Source: Liolophura sinensis (taxonomy: Eukaryota > Mollusca > Polyplacophora > Chitonida > Chitonidae). Taken from it: 64,000 nt of DNA. Below the pieces are notes generated by a model. The model saw nothing but the letters and a program-made list of their open reading frames with translations, was not told the DNA's origin and did not search any database. The stretch covers positions 76,222,709 to 76,286,708 of the forward strand of contig NC_088295.1 in assembly GCF_032854445.1 (NCBI RefSeq), read 5' to 3'. Shown here in pieces: positions 35,510 through 49,169 of the stretch (positions within the stretch are counted from its first letter, which is position 1; the number at the start of each line of letters is the position of its first letter). The position numbers and the translations under genes are program-made.

Positions 35510-38500
35510 TCATAACTGGCCAGCGGTCGATGACCCTCCGTTGGAACGAGATGAAGACATTGATCCCGGGGCAGGGGAGCTCCAGTCCCCTACAGGTACA
35601 GCTGTCTCGTACACTCGTGAAGCTGTTCTGTTGTAAACAGGTAGCCACTCATTGGCCTCATGAGGAAATAACTGTGATTCAACAAAGAGACATTCTTAGT
35701 GATATATTCTACACCAAACAGGGCTCTAAGTTCATGTGGAAATACGAACAGGTAACTCTTATGACAACCTGATGTACACAATACTGGCTGAGCATAGTGT
35801 TGTAGCATGTCGTGTGATTCACGATAACTGGCATCCAGCAGGTAGTCTGAACAGTCAGAAAGTCTACAATACATCTATGACAAACAGTGCAAGCAAATGG
35901 GGGAACTCACTGAACTCCTCCTCACCTATAACAAAATGGTCCAACACTAAAAAGCCCTTTGTTCTGTCCCTAATTATGTTGCGATTATCAGTGCTTGTGT
36001 ACTCATCAAACATCTAGGTTTTATGCACTGCAGTGCCAAAGAAGAAAAAGTTTGTTCTACTGCCATTTATTATATGAAGTAAGGTTAATCATACAGACAA
36101 CTCAAAACTATGTGCAAAAATATTTTCATTTATTTTTTCAGATTTTTTCAAGTGAAAGGTGTTTAAATATTTAAAAACTATGGTGGGCTTTACAAGCCGT
36201 ACTGATGGTATCTAGGAACTCTGATGTCACATCACCTTTTTTTCCTGATGTTCACCAGAATGAAGGAATTTTTGGAAACATTATTTCAATAATCTTTTAC
36301 TCACGGGTAAAAGGATTTATTCCACCATTCAGCGTAGGGATGAGAGTTGGACAAACTTCCTGTGACGTCAGAGTTCCTAACCTCGGATATTCAGATTTTT
36401 GAGCACCTTGAACTTTTTTCACAAAAATCACAAAAAAGAAATGGAAGTATACTTATGCATAGTTTTAAGTGGCCTATTTAGTGATGCCTACTTTGGTTTT
36501 TAGAGGTCTTCTCCTATAACTGTAATTCCTACTAAAACACATTCTTGTCTACATGTACCAGTGAATTCACATGCACATACCTTTAGGTAGATGGAAGCAT
36601 CCGTGCCATATCCCTCCAGTGAGTTGAGAACGAGATCACCTTGAAAATATCGGGCGTAGAGACGAGACAATGGCAGGCCATAACCATACCCAGCCTATTC
36701 AAAGGAAAGAACAAGAATCTATGTCACACCACATAATTTAGCAGGATATATTTGTGTATTATTAAAATGCGTTTATAATGCTGGTTTCCTCTCCTGTCTT
36801 ACGTATGAATGTCTGTCAGCAACCTGCAGATGGCCATCGATTTCTCCATGGCTCTGCCTGGTTTCCTCCCACCACAATGATGGTTGCCGTTATGTAAGTC
36901 AAGTATTACTGTGTATATCCCGAATCAAATATGTAAATAAATAAAACTAATAATACCCAGTAAATGGTAAAACCACAGAAAAAACGAAAACACATTATTG
37001 AGACACCCGAATGTTGATTGCCAGAAGCATAATTCCACATCATACTGGTGTATGAGAATGTGCTTTTCGTTTTTGGGGTAAAACTGCTATGTGGGAGAGA
37101 CAGGTAGTGACTAGCATTACTGTTGTATTAACTTACCAATGGCGGTGAGCCTGAACCGCCCTTCTCAGGCTGGGGAGCTGTGGAGTACATGTACTGAAAC
37201 AACTGGTCAAGCTTACTTCTCGGCACTCCCCCACCCTGGTCGCTCACCTGCATCAGGTTAACACACATTTTACATCCAAGCAATGAGACATTTTTATATC
37301 TAAACAGTTAAACAAAAAAAACAAAACAGACTGTCCTTGGCATGAAATTTATCAGAGAACCTTCTGGACTTTGGAATACTCTTCAAATCTCTGTACCAGT
37401 TACCCATGTGTTACTAGGGCATATATCAGTGCTTCAAGTCTTAAGTTTTGTTAACATGTCAAGAAAATTACAGGATATCAAAGAGATTTTCATACTATCA
37501 TACATACCAGATGTAAACTCGGACATAATAAACAAACTTGGGTTGACATACTAAGATTTTACTTAACCCATACATAATAATGAGACTAATAAACTCCAAA
37601 CTATTCAAGTGTATTTCTGTTTGCTTTACTCGACTGACTACAGAATTTAATTTAACTCAGTGCAGTACAGTGTAACTAACCCTGATGGTGACATCTTCTT
37701 CACCCTTGCATACCATCACTCTTAATTTGGGGACTTTAATCTCCTTATGGTGATATTCCACAACAGCCCGCATGGCATTCTGCAAACAGAAAACAATGTG
37801 GCCTCATCACTTTCAGTTTCTGACAACAATGTAAATGGAGTACTAAATTTATTTATTTATTTGAATGGTGTTTTACGCCGTACTCAAAAATATTTCACTT
37901 ACACCACGGCAGCCAGCATTATGGTGGGAGGAAACCCACAACCATCCGCAGGTTGCTGACAGACCTCCCCACTTACGACCGGAGATAGAGTACTAAAAAA
38001 CTGCTCCAAAAATCATTTGTATACAAATCCCCAAATAGAAAGCAATTGTTTACCACAAAAACGTGTTTGTAAGCCATTTTGAAGAACATATGCGACATCA
38101 CACTGCTGAAGCTAATATCAGGATAAGCTTGTCCTTCCACAGAATCAAAGACATGAAGAAATCTAACTGTACCTCACTTAATGTGGCACGGACTTGGTAA
38201 AAATAAAGTTGGATGAATGGCTGACTTACCTTAAATAATTCAAACAGCATGTGGTAGAGATGAGATGGGACGTAAACCATGAAGATTTCACGATCTAATG
38301 ACTGAGCTGCAAAAGACATGATGAATGGAAATTAAGGTCAAACAAAATACACAAAATTACAAACAAAATTATCTAATAATGTTGCCAAGCTATAAGCTCA
38401 AAATAACAATAATATTAATAAACATATCATATGTACTGTACAGAGCGAATTGCATTTAATTTAATATTCCTGTTTTCACAAGGTTAAGTTGTATTGTATT

Positions 38501-41500
38501 ATCCTTACATGAACTTCAAGTTATTCCATCACCAGTCTAATCCTAACCCGTTAAACAGAAATAAAGTTTGAAAAACAAAAAAATATATCTACTTACGATC
38601 ATGACTAATAATTTCAACATCAGGTGATACGAGATAATATTGATCACATAGGAACCGAGCATTCTCATATGCATCTGAAAGAAAAAGTTTCCAATAATAT
38701 TATATTTATAACAACACAGCTATGGTAAGAACTAATTGTAAGGGGTATACACTCTACAGTCATTAGCACACTATGCTGTCACTTTTCATTAGGCTAGAGC
38801 CTATGACTGATCAGTTTCAAATCTAAACATGCCACACGTATCATTTTTCAATGTGAATTGCAATTTTTATATTGGCAATATGCACAGTAAAGCACCAAGG
38901 TAAATCAAATCACTAATGAAACAACATTTGCAGGATTTATTGCAGGGAAACCAATGACCAGCCAGAATCCAGGAGAACTTTTTAAGGACATGGGCGACTC
39001 CAACTCAATTTGAGATTCCACAAATTAGCCCTGTAAATACAATTTTTATTACATGTAAAATGTAAGTACCTAAAACTTACGTAAAGACTACGATAGTTTT
39101 CAAACATGACCTAGTGCAGTTCAACAGTGATAGTGATAGTGAAGTTGCACGCCAAATTTGATCAAAATCTGAATATTTGTAGCAGTTATTTCACAGAAAC
39201 CCCTTGAAACATGATGGAGACAGACTCAAATCAATATTTCTCACTTTCCTCACATTCACAGAGGAGGGGGATAAAAAATAATTAGACATGTGTTGATACC
39301 TTTAATGACATCAACAACATGGCAGTTGGGGTCTATACAACCTATGTGACGAGAGTGATGTGCCATCTGGCTACCAAACAGCATTGCTGAAAATAAAAAC
39401 AAAACCAACCTGTTACCAGTATTTAAATATTGTATAAACACACATAAAATGATGTCTACAATTTGTTTTGCCAAATTGTTACATGTAATTCCACTCGCCA
39501 AAACTGCACATGTATAGAGAGAGTTACCAGAAATGAAAGCAAAAGTAGCTAATACAATGATACTTTGTATGTATTTAGAACTTTCTGTGACTCATTTCCA
39601 CCTTTATTACACACTCTACTGATAAGATGTGTTTCCTAATATCATGGTACCTATAACAAATGTTATCACAATCTAAACGACTGGTTATTAAATATATGAC
39701 CATGCTATGTAAACACTTTACATTTGCACAAATTTGAGCTTTGAACAGCATGTCTGAGAAAGTCGGTTAGCCTGTACTCACTGTGCTGGTTCATGAGCAT
39801 TCGGATGCTAATACGACTCATATAGAAGCGGTCCAGAAAGTACTGTATCTGTGTGTCAACTCCCATGTGTGTCGGGCGATTCTCCTTTAGTTCCATGACT
39901 CCCTAAAAGTAAAAAAACAAAATCATCCAGTAACACTCCGATCTGGTTCACATCAGGTTATGTTAATCCATCCAACTCGTTATGCACTAAATGAGTAGAA
40001 ATTACCAAATTCAAACGGGAAACACAAAAAAATTGATGAACTCGTAACACTTTTTCCTGCCAAAACATTACAGTCCAAATTCTCTGTCTTGTGTTACTTC
40101 CAGTAGTACGTCACACTTCCTACACTTACATGTAGGAAGTACACAAGCAATGAGATGTTTCACCAGACAACTATAATGTGGTTCACTGAGATTTGGGCCT
40201 TTCTCTGTAGCCTGCCAGTGTGCAAATTACATAATGTATGAACTAGTAATGACCATGCTGCCCTTGTGTGAAAAATACATACATCAGTTTTTATGTCAGC
40301 TGTTTATTAACCAAGTCCTGATTTTTCAATCTGAAATGAACACCAAGCATATGTATTTTGAAAAGATATAAATTAGGGCTTACCTGAGCCATGGTTTCCA
40401 CTACATTGGAGTGACGATTCCTGATGTGCACCAGCGTTTCTGTGAAGCTGGGAAAAATAAAAAGTAAGCCACATAAGATTAACTGGTCATACATTATCAT
40501 AAAGTACCCCATCAAATTATGGTACTATTACTTCAGGATAAAATCAGTATGTATGCTACAGCAACTGCTGTGATACCGCTGTAATACTGCCAACATGGTG
40601 TTTAACCCCAACCACTCATTCATTCTAGAATACCTGACTACATACATATATCTGGAAGCTTTAAGCCTTCTTCATGCCCGCATCTGTGATACCAGACGCG
40701 GAATTTATTATGAAATCATTATAGTGAACTACGTGCATTTCCAATTGCGTGAGTAAGCAAAGCAGGCAAAAATTTCCAAATAATTTCATTTAGATAGTTT
40801 AATTCTTTAAAAGTAATAGACACGGGCACATTTTGTTTTCTTTACTTACATGCATATATAGCACAAGTATGCTTTTTGACATGTACATTTACCATACTCA
40901 CTTTTCCAAGACATCAGTATTCTCTGGATCTGCCTCTTCAAATGCCAGGATCTCTTTAAAGCTTTGCTGGTACCTGTGAAAGGACAAAGTTATTCTACAA
41001 TACACCTAGTTAATCTATGATCAGAAAATACACCCGCAGTCTGAAATACACTCTTAAACAAAATGGGGAGATGGGAAGGCGGTCTTCAACCACTACTTTG
41101 TCCGAAATTTTTCACTGCAAAATTTCTACCGTGGTATGTCACACTGAATGCGATGTTATTATGTCAAGCTGGGAAAGGAGCATTTGAAATCAATTAAATG
41201 GCCTTTGCCAGGACCCCAACTCCCCATTTCACCTAAAGTTTTAAATAAGCGCATAGTGAATATTCACATTCCATAAAGATAGTCGACTCTTCATTACACA
41301 AACTGATTTTGATGGTTGAATTGTTTCAGCAGGATTTTAGTCATATCAGCACGACATGACCATGTTTGTACAAATGTTAACTATCAAATATGTCAGCTGA
41401 TACATTGAAAATACAGTTTTATTATGAGAAACTGTCCTTCTTATATTAAAAGGCATATTTCCTGTGTTGTGAGAACGGTTTGACTGAATTCAGAATTTAT

Positions 41501-44500
41501 TTTGTGACAAAATGATCACACCACAGACCAGCAATACATGTACAAGAAGCTTCCACACCTAGTAATCTCAAGTCTCAACACTGCAGCTTTATTAACGTTT
41601 TACATCTTCAGTACAACTTCATTGCACTGTCATTACTATTCTTGTTTTCAAGGTGCAAAGAATTTTTTTTGTTCTCAACTCTGCGAAAAGCAAAAATGTT
41701 CACAGAAATGTTACTCAACAAGTACAAGGCACAGAAACACAAAATAAATTATTCCCGTGCCTGTTTCATAAAGACAAATGTAGTCCCTACATTGCTCTTT
41801 GATGATTCCTTGCAAAAACACAAGTGTATCATCTCTGTCTGATTTCCCCTTGAGCTATTAGCCTAAATGTATCGTACCAAAGCTGTGTGTTTGTGTTAAC
41901 AAACAAAAATCTGTTACACACATGCAAATGTAGATATGAATACATACATCATACATGAAAATAAAACTGGAAAATTTTCTGCCCAATGGCATAACCATAA
42001 AGCCAAACAAATAGTGGGATTGAAAGAGTTTAGCAACAACCAGACTGGCAAAGTCTAAAGTCTGCCCAGCTTATGTCAGTAAATGGGTCAGGGGTTTATC
42101 CCCCACTCTCAGGTCAGACCGGCTAGAACCAGACCTCCCATAAAACTGGGTCAGTGAACTTAACCTGTATAGCTGGCACCCACAGATGGATGTACCTACA
42201 TGTACACTGGCCTCAGCATCTACATGTATACCTGTATATGTAAGCATGTACATACATATCATCCATCTGCTGCTGCATGTAGAACATTGTTCTACATTCA
42301 TGTAAGCTTTCGGTGACTTTGAGCTAAATGCTACAGCACACATGATCGTCCGTTTCCCCCAATCTCGGCTCGTTTCCTTCCACCATAATGCTGGCTGTCG
42401 TCATATAAGTGAAACATTCTTGAATACGGTGTAAAAAACCAATCAAATAAATAAATAAATAAATACAGCACACAAATTATGAGCCAACAAATATTGTGCA
42501 GAACCTTGTCCAAAAAGGCATATATATATATGCAAAGAATTAAAGGTTTGCACATGTACATTTACATGTATACATGAACGAACTAAACAGTTATGTAACA
42601 AAAATTATACCACATTTGTGTAAACAAATTTTTAGATGTGTACATACACGAATTGCAGCTTAAGTTATCATTCATCATGTGGCTATGTCTAAAGTTCTAT
42701 GCTGTAACAGCCACCATCTGTGTGGACACATGGCCTTGAGCTGGGACTAACAAACTTTTCTGAATATGTTAACCCCATTACCACCAGCTAGCAAGTCATG
42801 AATTATAACAATGATCCCATGGCAAACAAAATGTACACTAACAAACATTCCTAGGTCACTGATGAAGTCAGCAAGCTTTTCTTCAAGCATCAATATTATA
42901 CTGCAAAGTACACATGAATTTCCTGTCTAGACATAAAAAAAAAAAAATGAAAGCAAAAAGAAAAACACCTAAACTGAAGTTTTGAAACTAAATGTATGCT
43001 CAGATATAAATGTAATAGAGTGCATTAAAGAAAATGGATTTGTCAACCAATGAACATGTACAAGCCCTCTAGCAGAAGTGAAATAAGTACAAATTCTTAT
43101 ATTTCTTGTCAAGTGTCGACAAAATATTAGGCATGCACATGCAAATATACCCACAATATAAGCTATTCCATCACTACTCTCAGCATAGATTTAGCCAGAA
43201 TAAGAACTTAGCGTGTCTCATTTCCAATTTTTCCCCCATTTCCCCCATCTATACCATATTAATTTTGTCTGTGTAGGGTATCTCAAAGACACAGAGACTT
43301 CCTCCTGGTTAACCCTACAACTCTCACTGGGGTAGTGTATGTATATTTGATGCTGGTTTAGTAAAATCTTACAAACCATGAATCATTCAAGACATTAACA
43401 CTTACACTCCACGCATATGAAATAAAAATAATACAGACTACAAGCTACTTGTATTTCATTACTGTCATATGTAGACCACTTGACCAACTTCACGTAACTT
43501 CATAGATAACTGAGTTTTTACATCTGTATTACATTTCAAATGTTCTACATTATAAAGGATCTAGATGTGCTTGTGTGGGACTACAAACTAAAGTCTTTGA
43601 TAGAGGGCATCAGTGCATTCTTCAGTTTCACTTATTTATTCAAATACTTGTGTGAGAGAACAGAAAGACATATGGAGCAATCTAATAACAGTAAACATGT
43701 AAAGCTTCGGACCCACTTTTACAAATAATCAAATACATGTACATGTATGCACACACGTACTATAAAATGCAACCACGAGAACGAGTGTGGAGACAATGGC
43801 CAGGACTGAAGCATTTTTTTCCAAAATGAAACAAAGTTAAGTCTGCATACTAAGATGGAGAAAAAAAAAATCTTGTGAAAGACGCTGCCTGATGGCACAG
43901 TGTTTGCAGGGAGAGAGAGAGAAACTAGACACATCATATATTTGGCTTAGCGCATGTACGCTAACCTTGCCCTAAACATGCAAGGACAGACCTGAACACT
44001 GCAGCCTAGAATGAATGTGATTAGCCGTAACCAATAGCAACCACCCTGTCATCAGACTGGCTAACACATGATTTTGCTGTTCACTGAAAATGGGAAAGGT
44101 GAAAGGCTAAACCGAAAGCAAACGTGCACGTACACTGGAAAGTAATTTTAGTAAAACATGACGTTTGAAGACTATTTTTGAAGCACAAACTTGGCTGCAT
44201 CATAAAAATCACATCTGAGAGCTGACAAGCTTGACTGAATGCCTTGTTTTTCTCAATCTGTAGTCCGTCTCAAGGTGACTGTTGCATGTATTGCATGCAC
44301 TGCAGTGAACTCTGGTGCAGGAAGCCTTGGGGCAACATCAGACTGCCAGTACGTGTGTCTCTGCATGTGCCCATTTTACATCAATTGATGTTACCTAACG
44401 AGTTAGAACTTAGGCCTTCGAATTAGGAAATGTGACATCCTAATAGTAAATAGAGTTAAAACTCCTTGCTTTTAGTTTTACTAAAGCATTGGATAAAAAA

Positions 44501-47500
44501 AAAGCATGCAAACAATCCCAGTTAGATTACACAATTACTGGCTCACATGAGTCACATCCAAATTAAGTCGTTATTTTCCATTCTATATGTAGTTCATTAA
44601 TTACCTCCTGCAACAGCAGGATCTACAGTGCACATGTACAGTCAGGTAAAAATCAATGGCCTGACTCAGACAACATGGGTGCTTATGTCATATCAACATA
44701 CAATTGCATCATCTAAGTAACACCTTTCTAAAACCTATCTGGTTGTTCAGATGTTGAGAAATTAACAGAATGATGAAATCTTTCCGAGAATTTACGACAG
44801 CAATCACTTTACAGTACTTCTTGGAAAGTGAAAATTCATTAGTCAGATATCATTGTGTAAAAAAGGGAAAAACAGTCAACACCCTAGTTTACAAGGAATA
44901 ATGGCATATCAACATAACAGAAACTTTATTCTGTTGCTGATATATACATTTATATATATTACGTTCCTTTCAATATCCCCCCCCCCACCCCCAAAGTAAG
45001 AAACTTTATTCTGTTGCTGATATATACATATATATATATACATATATATATATATTATGTTCCTTTTCAATATTATTTCCCCACTGGAACTATAAACCAA
45101 AGATTATGTTTCTATGCCAAATGAAGAGAATTTCTGTTAAAAAAATTTGGGGAAAGGAGGGGGGGGGGGGTATTTTTTTTACCTGTTAATTACCTTCTAT
45201 ATTACATATTTTCCGTCAACAGTCAGGTTTTGTCAGAAATTATGTAATTGCTGACCTTGCTCGGCAGTCAGTGAACGCTCTCGAAGGGCCCTGAGCCTGG
45301 TGAACCATGTCGCAGTTTGGGCAAGGTGACATGTACACAGATACTGCATGGCTACAAGGTGACGTGTACAGATACTGTATGGCTAAAAGGTGACATGTAC
45401 ACAGATACTGCATGGCTACAAGATGACATGTACACAGATACTGCATGGCTACAAGGTGACGTGTACGCAGATACTGCATGGCTACAAGGTGACGTGTACG
45501 CAGATACTGCATGGCTACAAGGTGACATGTACACAGATACTGCATGGCTACAAGGTGACGTACACAGATACTGCATGGCTAAAAGGTGACATGTACACAG
45601 ATACTGCATGGCTACAAGGTGACATGTACACAGAAACTGCATGGCTTCTTCTGACCAGCTTAGTGCCCCCTCCAAGCCCCTCCACCTCAAGCACATTTGG
45701 TCTGTTCCCCAGACCCCTGCCCCCATTCGGCCAGACCCGTTTGATCTCTCCCCCACAGAGTTCTTTTTAAACAGGGAACATCGTTGACATCACCACTGCA
45801 AGCTACTTAATTTCCAGACTGGCCGCTGGAGCCTTAAGAAAGCTGTACTCTGAAGCCATATTTACCCCCCAAAGTGAAAGCTGAAAAAATTGTGTGTACA
45901 GTTATGTTATTACACATGATAATCTGCACATTAAGAAACGAAACCAAAGCACTTCATGTATCCTTTAAGACACACATTTCTGCTAATAAATGAAGCTCTA
46001 CTCTGCCATAGTCTGTCATTCTTAGGTGTGAACTGTGAATGAGTGTTTTGGTATTTTGTTCTGCCTAAATGAAGTGAAAGGAATTCATTTTGAAATTGCT
46101 TATAATTTTTAAAAAATGATTCATAAGTGCAACCTGACAATAATATAAAAGTACCTGTATATCCTTCAAGTTTGCAAAGATCAGGCTGATAAGTTGTAAT
46201 ACAGGAAACAGAATATCCTAAAGCTACACTGTACAACAGGCCACCTACAAGGGAGTCATGGAACTGCCTGGATTGATTCCGGATTTAAAATATTAAAATT
46301 TTTCAACTTTTGTCATGCATGTATGTTTTGTTTCACATACAAAAATAAAATAACCACTGAACTGACTGATTTCTGGATTAATTGTGAGTGGGGACATACT
46401 TGGAAACCATTTCACTAAGTCTAGCATGCAAACCATCGTTCTATATTTATATAGCTGCAGCATATATAGGTCAGCAAGTATTTATTCCTAAATTCCAATA
46501 AAATAACATACACAGCTTAACATGTTGCAATGTATCATCTTCAACCTCTGTCGAGATAAGCACTAGCAGTGTATTGGAGATCAATAATGGTACTTACCAA
46601 CTGTGAACAAGTTTTACTGAAGGGGTTCTCAGGAGTTGTGTCGGCAGCAAGTTGATCTCTTTCATGATATTTGCAAGTCGCACAGGAACCTCCTTCCGCA
46701 GAAACTCAAAAGATGTCTTCTCACAAGCATTATTGGAACCTACAAATATGCAAGAGAAACAAAAAACTTAGTTATGGCCTTTTTACCTGAAAGTCATAAT
46801 GATAAATAGTGAACACACATGTAAATAATGTGACACATATATAGATATATATTTATCATATACCTATGTTTACGACATCCTATACAAGCCTTGTGATACA
46901 AAGTTTTGTATCAGATGACGAGGACCGGGGAAAGCCTTGAACTATATTTGTTATATGGCAACACTCACAGCCTACAAATTCTTTCCAAGCTGAAATTTGA
47001 CAGTCACAGACACTATTTTTGAGAGTTGCAATAACTGTACATTTTATTAGTTAGTTCAGTTATGTTTGAGTTTGACATTTGGTCTGTTTGTGCTGCTGTG
47101 AATCAAACATATATTGACATTTCGAAGTTACCTCCACGGTGACGATAGCAATGATGTCGGGATCCCATGTGGCATCGTGATACAAAATGAAAACATGGTC
47201 ATACTGTTTAAGACTATGATTATTCATCAGGACTCAGGCCTCACTGAGTAGAAAATCCCAGATTATTCTTGAATAAATTTCACTCAGTTTATCATGTGCA
47301 TTCACTTTGTGATGTGTAGTTTAATATTTATTACAAACTATGTTTGTTTGCGAGTTTACAAGTAGCATGATCAGGCTATCGACCAAATGATTTCAAATGA
47401 ATCAGGTGGACACTTCTATATACTCACCAAATTTCAGCAGCTGTTCTAGAGAAACTGGTGATGGGTTATAGGCTGCATACTTTTCAAATGCTCTTGGAGT

Positions 47501-49169
47501 GATGATGACTTTCTTCATCTGATACAGAAGTTTTGAGTACTTCATTGTGGAACCTGATTTTGTCCCCTTCACTTAAATTAAATAATACTGCCTCGTTCCG
47601 CCAACACACGTTGTGTATATGTATTTGTAGTTGTAACTAGTCCCAGTCAGTGTGTTCATGTCGTATGACGACAGTATCCACGCCAAATTTCATTTACAAG
47701 TCAAAATCAAACGTTGAGATAAATAAGAGACCTGCCTAGTTGGTAATATCCGCTGTGTTTGTACACAAAGACACGCGGATGGTTGACCAGTTGTTTCCGG
47801 AACCTACAATCAGCTGACCTCCTTTTGTGGCTAAATATAGAACAAGCTCAAGGCACAGGCCAATGAACCGGACTGCCCCAAACGCTTCTAAAATACTAAC
47901 TCAATGTCTTAGGAGTAGAAATTATCCACCAGCCCCGAATGCGTTGATCACAGTTCCAGAAAAAGCTTACAGAGGCTCGCGAAAAAGCATGAGCACACAT
48001 GTAAAATCAAGGTGATCAGTGTCGACGTTGTTGTCGTTGCAGCGATGGTGATGTCCGCTCCGCCTTTTTAAAGATGTAATTCTTTAATGGGTTTCCCGTT
48101 AGCTCAAACCTAGCAACAGTCTTCTTTGAGATATAATGCGACCCCGAAACGTCACATATACACCTATAGCAACCGCTTTGTGTTTCCTCGTGCCTTCGCC
48201 CCTACACTTTTCCATTTGTTGGCTGTGGAATTTTCCTCCAACCTTCCGTTGTGTTTCTCTGGTTAGAAGCGTCCTGCATCACTATATGCGCATTACGCCG
48301 GGAATTTTCCGCCGGACACCGTCACAGTGCCCAGCGCGCATGCTTACCCAGGATCATCAATGATACCATCGACTAACTTAATTTAACTGGGTCAGTGATT
48401 GTAGATCATGAATTTATTTATTTTTTTTATTTATTTATTTGATTATACATGTAAATCAATAACAGATGTAATAAGGGGCACTCTAATTGCATTATTTCTT
48501 TTTCAGCCAGTGTTACGCTCAGTGGCATACTGATCTTTTCGCAGGCCTACCGGTATTCCCAATCTTCACATCTGGTTTTATAAAGATATACGAGTAGGAT
48601 ATTATATGTGATAGGGCTCATCACATAGGCCCCGTTTTGGTTATAGACACTTCAATTTCATTGTATACAACCTAGGTATTTTCGAATTATATGCCCATTT
48701 ATGATGTATGTTTCCGTATATAGGTACCGATAGATGTATACAAGCAAGTTGTGCTGCGTGTGCATAGCCCTACTGCCCAAGGGTAGCCTATAACAGGACA
48801 AGTCTATATATGCATGTACATGTAATAGGTAATAAAATATTTGTGAGTGGTAATGAGTTGTTTTGGGCAGGGAAATAGGTCTGTTCCTCTGGTTTGCTCG
48901 GCTGATACACCTGTTTCCTTTAATAACAAACACCTTTCAACTCCAATGGCGCTGTTGGTCAGGTTTGCATTTTGAACAGCAAAACAGGCCTCGCCCTTCC
49001 CCTCCCCCTACCAACCTGGAAAATAAACATTGATTTCTTCGATTTGTTGACACTCACCAAAGTCCAGAAACTTTTTCATGGAGAGTGGAGATGGATTATA
49101 GACGGAGTATTGGTCAAGTCGGACTGCCATCCGCTGGGCTGCCTGTCGCAGACTCTGTGTGGCCTTCAT
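35510..49169 (-). CDS. PDK: Pyruvate dehydrogenase kinase, mitochondrial (PDK family), two alternative first exons
   Basis: Phosphorylates and switches off the E1-alpha subunit of pyruvate dehydrogenase in the mitochondrial matrix. Exons are 47428-47545 or 49058-49169 (first), then 46598-46739, 40902-40973, 40384-40447, 39782-39902, 39300-39386, 38597-38674, 38230-38306, 37681-37779, 37137-37247, 36581-36694 and 35510-35671 (TGA). All are GT-AG and in phase, giving 414 or 412 residues, the usual PDK length. The N-terminal helical domain has [32 protein letters not shown] and [20 protein letters not shown]. The GHKL ATPase domain has the N box ELFKNAMRA (about 249-258), [33 protein letters not shown] and the C-terminal LPVYN and Asp-Trp pair of PDKs. 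The Asp-Trp tail and overall motifs favour PDK over the related BCKDK. After Asp-Trp the tail is Ser/Gly-rich and unlike the vertebrate paralogues. It converges on SMARCE1. Confidence 0.97.
36813..36953 (+). mobile_element. SINE copy, same family, 5'-truncated, in PDK intron
   Basis: Inverse orientation: TCAGCAACCTGCAGATGGCC, GGTTTCCTCCCACCACAATG, then an AATAAATAAAAC tail on the plus strand. Confidence 0.75.
37846..37985 (-). mobile_element. SINE copy, same family, 5'-truncated, in PDK intron
   Basis: Contains TTTATTTATTTGAATGGTGT, GCCGTACTCAAAAATATTTC and GTGGGAGGAAACCCACAACC, then stops before the tRNA-like head. Confidence 0.8.
42346..42463 (+). mobile_element. SINE 3' fragment, same family, in PDK intron 2
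   Basis: TTCCTTCCACCATAATGCTG, then GTCATATAAGTGAAACATTC and an AAATAAATAAATAAAT tail. Confidence 0.8.
44918..45075. repeat. Two-copy direct repeat with AT-rich core
   Basis: AGAAACTTTATTCTGTTGCT followed by a TATATA tract and TTCCTTT occurs at about 44920-44975 and again at 45000-45072, separated by a C-rich spacer. It looks like a local duplication of about 80 bp, with the TA tract expanded in the second copy. Confidence 0.75.
45326..45650. repeat. Minisatellite, about 33-bp unit, in PDK intron 2
   Basis: About ten well-kept copies of a unit containing ACAGATACTGCATGGCTACA and AGGTGACATGTAC. Units differ by few substitutions (such as ACGTGTACG for ACATGTACA) and one or two are shorter, so the array is young compared with the one at 9317-9770. 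Because 33 is divisible by three, long meaningless open frames appear on both strands. Confidence 0.9.
47428..47545 (-). CDS. PDK: PDK alternative first coding exon, proximal
   Basis: ATG at 47543-47545 in context CCACAATGAAG opens [19 protein letters not shown], then [21 protein letters not shown], ending in phase 1 at donor GTGAG. The Tyr-x-x-x-Pro-Ser-Pro-x-Ser motif is the conserved start of the PDK helical domain. The first 20 residues have five basic and no acidic residues, compatible with a mitochondrial presequence. It pairs by phase with exon 46598-46739. Confidence 0.93.
47546..49057 (-). other. Interval between the two PDK first exons; probable proximal promoter
   Basis: Must contain the promoter and 5' leader of the proximal first exon if that isoform is real. 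Positions about 47830-48370 have more CpG than the neighbouring DNA. No TATA box I trust was seen and no coding exon was recognised. Confidence 0.4.
49058..49169 (-). CDS. PDK: PDK alternative first coding exon, distal
   Basis: ATG at 49167-49169 in context TTCACAATGAAGG opens [18 protein letters not shown], then [20 protein letters not shown], ending at donor GTGAGT in the same phase (1) as the proximal first exon. The [10 protein letters not shown] end is closer to vertebrate PDK sequences than that of the proximal exon. No other PDK exon lies between 47546 and 49057, so it must splice over the proximal exon to 46598-46739. The basic N-terminus suits mitochondrial import. Confidence 0.88.

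Larger units (their letters stand above)
40974..46597 (-). other. PDK intron 2, with repeats
   Basis: A 5.6-kb intron, the longest in the window among traced genes. It contains a SINE 3' fragment at 42346-42463, an AT-rich two-copy repeat at 44918-45075, and the minisatellite 45326-45650. No additional PDK exon or other gene was recognised. Confidence 0.6.

Noticed and set aside
45240..45770. Long open frames with repeating [10 protein letters not shown] or [12 protein letters not shown] proteins on both strands
   Set aside because: They are an artefact of a 33-bp minisatellite whose unit is a multiple of three.
49058..49169. A second, tandem PDK gene
   Set aside because: Only a first exon is present. 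No second N box, DxGGG or GxGxG exon exists between 47546 and 58875.
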